This document shows positions 14,445 to 20,568 of a DNA stretch of 20,568 nucleotides, piece after piece; position 1 is the first letter of the stretch, and the number at the start of each line of letters is the position of its first letter. This stretch comes from an uncultured Prevotella sp. (GTDB lineage Bacteria; Bacteroidota; Bacteroidia; Bacteroidales; Bacteroidaceae). Location of the stretch: the NCBI GenBank assembly GCA_900541575.1, contig UQKO01000050.1, positions 1 through 20,568 of the forward strand, read 5' to 3'. The translations under genes and the position numbers were made by a program. The notes below the pieces were generated by a model. The model saw nothing but the letters and a program-made list of their open reading frames with translations, was not told where the DNA came from and ran no database searches.

Positions 14445-16304
14445 ATGAGCAAGCTATATACCCTCTTATTTGTATTGTTCACCCTGCTGCCCTTAAGTGC
14501 AAAGGGGCGTACACAGTCATCGGTGCAAGTGCAGCCCGCCTTTTGGTGGAGCGGTATGGTTAATCCCACCCTGCAATTGGTGTTGCACGGACACAACATA
14601 GGGCATAGCCAAGTTACGCTCAGTACTACTGACGTTAGCATTGATAGCATCGTGCGCCCGGTTAACAGCAACTATTTGTTAGTTTATCTCAACATAGGCA
14701 AGGCACGTGCTCAGCGCTTCAACTTGCAGTTGCAATCGGGACGCACACGTCAGCGTATAGCTTATGAACTCAAGGCACGCGATGCGGCCCCTAAAGCACA
14801 AGGCTTTGATGCCGCTGATGTGCTTTACTTGCTCATGCCCGACAGGTTTGCCAATGGAGATGTGCGCAACGATGTGGTGAAAGGCTTGCGCGAGAGCACA
14901 GTAAGTCAGGCTCCTGATGCACGTCATGGGGGCGATCTGGCAGGTATGACCCGTCATCTTGACTACTTGGATAGCTTGGGCGTGACCACTATATGGCCCA
15001 CCCCACTACTGCTAAACGATATGCCTGCTGGTTCGTATCATGGTTATGCCATTACTAATTACTATGAGATAGACCCTCGTTTTGGTACAAATGCCGATTA
15101 TCGTGATTTTGTGTCACAAGTCCATAAGCGCGGCATGAAGGTGGTGCAGGACATGGTGTTCAACCATTGTGGCAGCATGAACCCTTTGTTTGTTGACAAG
15201 CCCGACAGCACATGGTTTAACAATAATAGCCATTATGTGCAGACCAGCTACAAAATAGCAGCCGTGACTGACCCTCATGCCAGCAGCGCAGATGCGCAGG
15301 ATGCGCAAGATGGGTGGTTTGTAGCCTCTATGCCCGACTTTAATCAGCGTAATCCGCACGTGATGCGCTACCTTATACAAAACTCTGTGTGGTGGATAGA
15401 GTATGCTGGTATAGACGGCATACGTCAAGACACTTACCCCTACGCCGACCGCCATGCTATGGCGCGTTGGTGTGAAGAGTTGAAGGCACAATATCCGCAC
15501 CTTAACATAGTAGGCGAAACTTGGTTGAACAACAATGTGGGGGTGAGTGCTTGGCAAAAGGATAGTCCGGTGGCCCAAGGCTTGTGTAACAGTCAGTTGC
15601 CCACGGTAATGGATTTTCCGCTAATGGGATTGTTTAATTCGGCACTTGATGAGCGCACTAATGAGTGGGATAAAGGTTTGACACGCATTTATGACTATTT
15701 GAGTCAAGACAATGTGTATGCTGACCCTGCTCATTTGCTGACTTTTATGAGCAATCACGACACCGATCGCTTTGCGCGTGTACAAGCCCAGGCCATGCAG
15801 TCGTGGCGTTATCGGCAGGCACTCACTCTGTTGCTTACCCTGCGAGGCATTCCTCAGCTATATTATGGCGATGAACTGGCCATGGCTGCTAACAAAGGTA
15901 AGGGCGATGGCGCATTGCGTCAGAACTTTCCAGGTGGCTTTGCGGGCGATAGCATAAATGCCTTTACGGGTAGCCACATGCCCCCACTTATGCAGCAGAC
16001 ACATGACTTTACTCGTCGATTGCTGCAATGGCGCAAACAATGCGATGCTGTAAAGTATGGTAGCTTACGTCAGTTTACAGTGGCAGATGGCGTGTATGTT
16101 TACTTCCGCGAGTATAAAGGCCACACCGTAACGATAATGCTCAATGGCACAGATGCTCCTGCTTGTGTAAGTTTGGCACGATATGCTGAGGCTTTGCCAG
16201 CAAGCACAGCACGCGATGTGATAAGTGGACGTACCCTCCGTCTTGACCAAGGAACCCTACAATTGGACGTGCGTGGAGTAGTGGTGCTTGACTTTGCTAA
16301 ATAA
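14445..16304 (+). CDS. susA: SusA-like GH13 alpha-amylase/neopullulanase
   Basis: A 619-aa periplasmic enzyme that cleaves alpha-1,4 links of imported malto-oligosaccharides and related glucans; B. theta SusA has 617 aa. Signal peptide about 1-19 (MSKLYTLLFVLFTLLPLSA). An N-terminal cyclomaltodextrinase-type beta domain (about 24-110, PAFWWSGM) precedes the barrel (about 125-530) and a C-terminal beta domain. The GH13 regions are intact: D236 and H241 in VVQDMVFNH, nucleophile D329 in GIDGIRQDTYPYAD, acid/base E358 in IVGETW, and D439 in FMSNHDTDR. It is alone on its transcript, 642 bp before susB, with its own promoter. Exact product profile (neopullulanase against amylase) cannot be told from sequence. 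Confidence 0.95.
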   Translation: MSKLYTLLFVLFTLLPLSAKGRTQSSVQVQPAFWWSGMVNPTLQLVLHGHNIGHSQVTLSTTDVSIDSIVRPVNSNYLLVYLNIGKARAQRFNLQLQSGRTRQRIAYELKARDAAPKAQGFDAADVLYLLMPDRFANGDVRNDVVKGLRESTVSQAPDARHGGDLAGMTRHLDYLDSLGVTTIWPTPLLLNDMPAGSYHGYAITNYYEIDPRFGTNADYRDFVSQVHKRGMKVVQDMVFNHCGSMNPLFVDKPDSTWFNNNSHYVQTSYKIAAVTDPHASSADAQDAQDGWFVASMPDFNQRNPHVMRYLIQNSVWWIEYAGIDGIRQDTYPYADRHAMARWCEELKAQYPHLNIVGETWLNNNVGVSAWQKDSPVAQGLCNSQLPTVMDFPLMGLFNSALDERTNEWDKGLTRIYDYLSQDNVYADPAHLLTFMSNHDTDRFARVQAQAMQSWRYRQALTLLLTLRGIPQLYYGDELAMAANKGKGDGALRQNFPGGFAGDSINAFTGSHMPPLMQQTHDFTRRLLQWRKQCDAVKYGSLRQFTVADGVYVYFREYKGHTVTIMLNGTDAPACVSLARYAEALPASTARDVISGRTLRLDQGTLQLDVRGVVVLDFAK

Positions 16305-16774
16305 GTCTACACGGTGGTGGAATTGGTTAACAAGTTGACGGGTTAACAGCTAAGCTTGCCAAGTTTTTTTAGTTTCTTAGCGCCCCTATTTTGTAATGTG
16401 TTTAGGATTTATTGTTTTACCATGTAGAATGATATTGGAAAGTCCTCCTTCGTGATGAAGGGGGACTTTGTGTGGGGAAGCATGATAACCATGTATAAAC
16501 TGAGAACTGGTCAAGGTTTATCAAAACGGGTTATCTCTGCTTGTGAAAACTCGGGTAAGGGGCACAATAAGCTAAAGCACAACACTCCTGTTTCGCTACT
16601 TTCTGAATTAAGTTTCGCCGATCTGTTATTATAATAACTGTTTATATTGTTAATGGAAGTCATAAAACATGCCATATAACACATATTCATGTATTGTAGA
16701 TGTGACAAAATAACAAGTTAAACAGATTGAGTCATTATATTTAGTTTATAAATTACAAGTGTGAGATTTATTAT
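16305..16774. other. susA-susB intergenic region, upstream part
   Basis: No gene is supported. The segment after susA has GGTTAAC twice (16325-16331, 16341-16347) around AAGTTGACG, resembling low-complexity intergenic repeats of Bacteroidales, then a run of T (about 16365-16371) and a strong hairpin at 16439-16469. A short frame at 16452-16634 has no recognisable content. From about 16620 the DNA becomes very AT-rich up to the susB control region. Confidence 0.5.
16439..16469 (+). terminator. Hairpin downstream of susA
   Basis: AAAGTCCTCCTTC (16439-16451) pairs with 16457-16469 through 13 positions (one T-G), with the five-base loop GTGAT. There is no T tract directly after it. It lies 135 bases past the susA stop and probably separates susA from the susB unit. 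Confidence 0.6.
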
Positions 16775-16864
16775 AAGTAATTGAAAATCAGTAATAATGA
16801 TTTTTATTAAGTTTATATTTTAGTTGTACCCCCTTTTATTCACAAATTCTTAATAGTAGTTTTG
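16775..16864 (+). promoter_or_regulatory. susB promoter with two candidate SusR sites
   Basis: -7 TAGTTTTG at 16857-16864; the -33 region is CTTTT at 16833-16837. Start about 16871, leader about 76 bases. AAGTAATTGAAAATCA (16775-16790) and TTTATATTTTAGTTGTA (16812-16828) match the susA upstream motifs at 14 of 16 and 15 of 17 positions, each 82 and 45 bases before the -7 element as in susA. Confidence 0.7.
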
Positions 16865-16946
16865 CAACGCGAAGTGAACAAAAGCCTTCGCAAACAAAAT
16901 CACACAAAGTAATAACACATAATAGCCACAACCTAGGCAAAGCATT

Positions 16947-19118
16947 ATGAAGAATTTATGGTTTACCCTATCGCTTGTTTGCATATCAATGACAACAGCG
17001 GCGCAAGACTTACAGTCGCCTAATGGCAATTTCAAAATGAATTTCTCGCTCGACGCACAAGGTCGTCCTACATATTACCTAAAATATAAAGGGCGGGATA
17101 TTATTAAGCCCTCGCACCTTGGACTGGAACTCAAACAGGAAGACCCCAACAAGGCGCAAGACTTTGAATTTAAAACACGTGCCGATGCTTCGAAATTGGT
17201 CCAAAAGGCCGATCTCATGACTGGCTTTGTCGAAACGGATCATACTACGACTACTTTTGATGAAACGTGGCAGCCTGTGTGGGGAGAGGAAAGTAGCATT
17301 CGCAACCATTATAATGAATTGTGTGTTACGCTATCGCAGCCAAAGAATGAACGTGAAATAAAGATACGTTTCCGTATGTTTGATGACGGACTTGGCTTTC
17401 GATATGAATTTCCTGCACAAAAGAATTTGACCTACTTTACCATAAAAGAGGAACACACACAGTTTGCTATGGCAGGCGACCACACCGCATGGTGGATACC
17501 TGGCGACTATGACACGCAAGAGTATGAAACCGTTACCAGCAAGCTTAGTGAAATTCGTGGTCTGATGAAGAGCGCGGTGACGCAGAATTCTTCACAAACC
17601 CCTATATGGCAGGGGGGAGTGCAAACAGCCCTTATGATGAAAAGTCAGGACGGCCTCTACATAAACTTGCATGAAGCCGCTTGTATAGACTATTCAACCA
17701 TGCACCTTAACTATGATGACAAAACAATGACCTTTGAAAGCTGGCTCACCCCAGATGCACGCGGCGACAAAGGTTACTTGCAAGCTCCATGCACCTCGCC
17801 TTGGCGTACTATCATAGCAGGTGAACATGGTGCTGACATATTGGCATCGCGCATGACGCTCAACTTGAACGAACCTTGCAAAATAAAAGATACTTCATGG
17901 ATAAAGCCTACTAAGTATATTGGCGTTTGGTGGGACATGATTACCAACAAGGGTACTTGGGCTTACACCAATGACTTCTCTACCGTAAAATTGGGCGAAA
18001 CAGACTATACGCATGCTAAGCCTAATGGAACTCACTCAGCTAATACCGAAAATGTGAAGCGCTACATTGACTTTGCCGCAGAAAATGGTTTTGACGCGGT
18101 ACTTGTTGAGGGTTGGAACATTGGTTGGGAAGATTGGTTCGGACATGAAAAGGACTATGTGTTTGACTTTGTCACGCCTTACCCAGATTTTGATGTCAAG
18201 GCTATTCATGAATATGCTACTTCGAAGGGCGTAAAAATGATTATGCACCACGAAACATCGGGTTCGGCCCGTAACTATGAGCGTCATCTTGACAAGGCTT
18301 ACCAGTTTATGGTTGACAATGGGTACCCCGCAGTTAAGAGTGGCTATGTGGGCAACATCGTTCCTCGCGGTGAACATCACTATGGTCAGTGGATGAATAA
18401 TCACTATCTGTATTGCGTAACCAAGGCCGCCGACTATAAAATCATGGTTAATGCGCATGAGGCTACCCGCCCGACAGGTATATGCCGCACCTATCCCAAC
18501 TTGATTGGTAACGAGAGCGCACGTGGCACAGAGTATGAGAGCTTTGGTGGCAACTCGGTGGACCACACCACGATATTGCCTTTTACACGTTTGATTGGTG
18601 GCCCGATGGACTATACTCCGGGCATATTCGAAACTGATTGTTCAAAAATGAATCCTTCAAACACTAGTCGTGTGCGCACAACCATTGCTCGCCAATTAGC
18701 TTTATATGTAACCATGTACAGCCCCTTGCAAATGGCAGCCGATGTGCCAGAGCATTATAAGGAGCACATGGACGCATTCCAATTTATCAAAGATGTGCCT
18801 GTTGATTGGCAAAAGAGTGTTTACTTGGAGGCAGAACCTGGTGACTATGTAACGATAGCCCGTAAGGATAAGCACTCTGAAAATTGGTTTGTAGGCTGTT
18901 CTGCTGACGAGAATGGTCATACTTCCCAACTCAAACTCGACTTCCTTACTCCCGGTAAGAAATATTTGGCCACTATTTATGCTGATGCCAAAGATGCTTC
19001 GTGGGATAAAAACCCTAAAGCTTATACCATTACCCGCAAGGTGGTGACTAACAAAACGAACTTGAAACTGCATGCTGCAAGTGGTGGCGGTTTTGCTATT
19101 AGCATTGTAGCGCAGTAG
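16947..19118 (+). CDS. susB: SusB-like GH97 alpha-glucosidase
   Basis: A 723-aa, calcium-dependent inverting alpha-glucosidase that releases glucose from malto-oligosaccharides in the periplasm; B. theta SusB has 738 aa. The signal peptide ends about residue 19 (MKNLWFTLSLVCISMTTAAQ). An N-terminal beta-sandwich (about 22-290) is followed by the catalytic barrel (about 320-600, KYIGVWWDM, EGWNIGWEDW) and a C-terminal beta domain. Key glutamates: E436 in HHETSG, E505 in NAHEATRPTG, and E529 in ARGTEYE, a constant offset of three from the SusB residues I recall as E439, E508 and E532. The presence of this full glutamate set indicates the inverting branch of GH97. It is followed by susC after 217 bp of repeats; B. 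theta transcribes susB with the downstream sus genes. Confidence 0.96.
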   Translation: MKNLWFTLSLVCISMTTAAQDLQSPNGNFKMNFSLDAQGRPTYYLKYKGRDIIKPSHLGLELKQEDPNKAQDFEFKTRADASKLVQKADLMTGFVETDHTTTTFDETWQPVWGEESSIRNHYNELCVTLSQPKNEREIKIRFRMFDDGLGFRYEFPAQKNLTYFTIKEEHTQFAMAGDHTAWWIPGDYDTQEYETVTSKLSEIRGLMKSAVTQNSSQTPIWQGGVQTALMMKSQDGLYINLHEAACIDYSTMHLNYDDKTMTFESWLTPDARGDKGYLQAPCTSPWRTIIAGEHGADILASRMTLNLNEPCKIKDTSWIKPTKYIGVWWDMITNKGTWAYTNDFSTVKLGETDYTHAKPNGTHSANTENVKRYIDFAAENGFDAVLVEGWNIGWEDWFGHEKDYVFDFVTPYPDFDVKAIHEYATSKGVKMIMHHETSGSARNYERHLDKAYQFMVDNGYPAVKSGYVGNIVPRGEHHYGQWMNNHYLYCVTKAADYKIMVNAHEATRPTGICRTYPNLIGNESARGTEYESFGGNSVDHTTILPFTRLIGGPMDYTPGIFETDCSKMNPSNTSRVRTTIARQLALYVTMYSPLQMAADVPEHYKEHMDAFQFIKDVPVDWQKSVYLEAEPGDYVTIARKDKHSENWFVGCSADENGHTSQLKLDFLTPGKKYLATIYADAKDASWDKNPKAYTITRKVVTNKTNLKLHAASGGGFAISIVAQ

Positions 19119-19135
19119 GAAGCGTTATAAGTTTT

Positions 19136-19280
19136 AAGTTTTAAGGTTATGAGGTTATAAAGTAACCTTTGAGAGTCTTATACGCAGAGTTAGTTTCAAG
19201 TTTTAAGGTTGTGAGGTTATAAAGTAACCTTTGAGAGTCCTACACGCAGAAGTGACTTTATAACCTTATAACCTTAAAAC
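19136..19280. repeat. 53-bp direct repeats plus inverted arm between susB and susC
   Basis: Copies at 19136-19188 and 19198-19250 differ at 3 of 53 positions (period 62). Each contains AGGTTA-TAAAG-TAACCT, a 6-bp hairpin. The segment 19253-19280 is the reverse complement of the first 28 bases of the unit with about two mismatches, so copy 2 and this arm can form a stem of about 28 bp. No promoter with both half-sites is visible before susC, so these structures would lie inside a susB-susC transcript. Confidence 0.85.
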
Positions 19281-19335
19281 TCAGAACTCAAAGATTCTTT
19301 CACGCAATTCACTAATACTTCTTAATATCAATATC

Positions 19336-20556
19336 ATGAACAAGAAGATGCTCAATTCCAAGCTTTTGTCGCTGATGCTGGCAGGAGCAAGCCTTCCGCT
19401 CGGTGCTTTGGCACAGGGCCTCACGGTGAGCGGACATGTGCAAGACACTACGGGCGAATCAGTAGCCTTTGCTACTGTAACTGTGCCTGGGTCGAAAGCG
19501 ATGACGCGAACCGATGCGAATGGTAATTTCAAACTTAACGTAAAGCCCGGCGCAACCATTCGTGTGACCTATATTGGTTACAAAACGGCTACCGTAAAGG
19601 CTGATGGCACAGTGGTAATTACGCTTGAGGATAACTCAATGCTGAATGAAGCTGTTGTCATTGGTTATGGCATAGCTAAGAAAAATGATCTGACGGGGTC
19701 GGTAACAGCTATCAAGCCTGATGATAAAAACCATGGCCTGCAAACTTCAGCCCAGGATATGATTCAGGGCAAGGTGGCAGGTGTTAATGTGGTGAGCAGT
19801 AGTGGCGCTCCTGGTGGTGCCGCAACGATTCGTATTCGTGGTGGCTCTTCGCTGAATGCTAAGAATGACCCATTGATTGTAATTGATGGTCTTGCCATGG
19901 ATAACGATGGCCTTGAAGGTTCACCCAATGCACTCACACTGGTAAATCCTAACGATATTGAATCCTTCACAGTGCTGAAGGACGCATCGGCTACCGCCAT
20001 CTATGGTTCACGTGCCTCGAATGGCGTTATCATCATCACGACTAAGAAGGGACGCAAAAATACCCGTCCGCATGTGTCGTACAATGGAAATGTGTCAGTA
20101 AGCACCAATACCAAGTATCTGGATGTGCTCAATGCACAAGAGTTTATTAACTTGGTGCGTCGTCGCACGGGGCTGACCGATGATGCTGCCTGGCAAGCTT
20201 CAGAGTATTATAACTCATTGGGCTATTGGAATGCTGCAGGCGAACACCACTTTGCCGACACCGATTGGCAAAAGGAGATATACCGTACCGCTGTATCAAC
20301 TGACCATAACATCACTTTGAGCGGTGGCATCAAGAATATGCCCTACCGCGTAAGCTTTGGTTATACCAACCAAAAGGGTACGCTCAAGACATCAGACTAT
20401 AGCCGTTACACGGGTAGCTTCAATATTTCGCCCACCTTCTTGCATGATCACTTGTCGGTTAACCTCAATGGTAAGTTCATGTATTCACGCTCATCGTATG
20501 CTAACACCGATGCCATAGCACTAAGTTTGCAGATGAAAGCGGCGAAGCGAAGCTGA
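19336..20556 (+). CDS. susC: SusC-like TonB-dependent outer-membrane receptor, truncated frame
   Basis: N-terminal 406 codons of a SusC-type receptor that, with a SusD lipoprotein, imports starch oligosaccharides. Signal peptide 1-27 (...GASLPLGALAQ), carboxypeptidase-regulatory-like domain about 28-100, Ton box region NEAVVIGYG (104-112), plug about 115-240 with IRIRGGSSLNAKNDPLIVIDG and DASATAIYGSRASNGVIIITT, then the first barrel strands. SusC proteins are usually about 1000 aa, but the frame ends at TGA 20554. Sequence resemblance to SusC is lost after ...SYANTDAIA (about codon 395-396), where it becomes LSLQMKAAKRS. This is an interruption, a recombination junction or an assembly join, not a natural end. 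Position 217 bp after susB supports its role. Confidence 0.85.
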   Translation: MNKKMLNSKLLSLMLAGASLPLGALAQGLTVSGHVQDTTGESVAFATVTVPGSKAMTRTDANGNFKLNVKPGATIRVTYIGYKTATVKADGTVVITLEDNSMLNEAVVIGYGIAKKNDLTGSVTAIKPDDKNHGLQTSAQDMIQGKVAGVNVVSSSGAPGGAATIRIRGGSSLNAKNDPLIVIDGLAMDNDGLEGSPNALTLVNPNDIESFTVLKDASATAIYGSRASNGVIIITTKKGRKNTRPHVSYNGNVSVSTNTKYLDVLNAQEFINLVRRRTGLTDDAAWQASEYYNSLGYWNAAGEHHFADTDWQKEIYRTAVSTDHNITLSGGIKNMPYRVSFGYTNQKGTLKTSDYSRYTGSFNISPTFLHDHLSVNLNGKFMYSRSSYANTDAIALSLQMKAAKRS

Positions 20557-20562
20557 GCCGCT
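20538..20562. other. GC-rich hairpin at the break in susC
   Basis: AGCGGC (20538-20543) pairs with GCCGCT (20557-20562) across a 13-base loop. GCTGAGCCGC here also occurs in mobile copy B (GCTGAGCCGCAGCC), so the sequence after the susC break may belong to a related repeat family. Only 48 bases are available. Confidence 0.4.
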
Positions 20563-20568
20563 AAAATG

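Noticed and set aside
16305..16350. tRNA-like sequence (GGTGGTGGAATTGGTTAAC)
   Set aside because: It resembles the D-arm start of some tRNAs by eye, but there is no anticodon stem, no T-arm GGTTC and no acceptor pairing.

Overview
The window looks like a chromosomal segment of a Bacteroidales bacterium, most likely Prevotella or a close relative. Three things point there. The genes include a starch-utilisation (sus) cluster with SusR, SusA, SusB and SusC homologues. Promoter-like sites match the Bacteroidetes form (TAnnTTTG, with TTG/TTTG about 20 bases upstream). The zapA-rny pairing and the short, weak ribosome-binding regions also fit. The genus is inferred from protein resemblance, not measured.

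Left part (1-4.9 kb): housekeeping genes. A Nif3-family metal protein and a coiled-coil C4 zinc-ribbon protein read rightward and end at a strong hairpin. Endonuclease III, a broken fluoride-channel gene (crcB), riboflavin synthase and a small lipoprotein read leftward. Middle part (4.9-12.3 kb): an unrecognised membrane protein behind a duplicated promoter segment, a decayed RhuM-like gene, an AmpG-like transporter, RNase Y, ZapA with a small coiled-coil partner, a conserved-looking hypothetical gene with a textbook promoter, and about 730 bp of DNA with no convincing gene. Right part (12.3-20.6 kb): the sus cluster. A membrane-anchored SusR-type regulator diverges from a GH13 amylase (SusA), followed by a GH97 alpha-glucosidase (SusB) and the first 395 codons or so of a SusC outer-membrane receptor, whose reading frame breaks near the window end.

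Two observations stand out. First, two 326/327-bp elements, differing at about three positions, lie in opposite orientation around ribE, the lipoprotein and the membrane-protein gene. Each has 15-bp terminal inverted repeats and its own perfect 9-bp target duplication (ATTAGATTA, TCATTTGAT). They are therefore recently moved, non-autonomous, hairpin-packed elements (MITE-like), and together they make a 2.5-kb segment that could invert. One sits about 20 bp upstream of crcB, which also carries an in-frame amber codon. Second, the susA and susB upstream regions align without gaps at a constant offset of 2600 bases over about 90 bp, sharing two motifs at fixed distances from the -7 element. These are strong candidates for SusR operators.

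How the sus genes would work together: SusC imports starch oligosaccharides across the outer membrane, periplasmic SusA and SusB cut them to glucose, and SusR senses maltose-type sugars and switches on susA and a separate susB-susC operon. A 145-bp set of repeats and hairpins between susB and susC may adjust expression within that operon.
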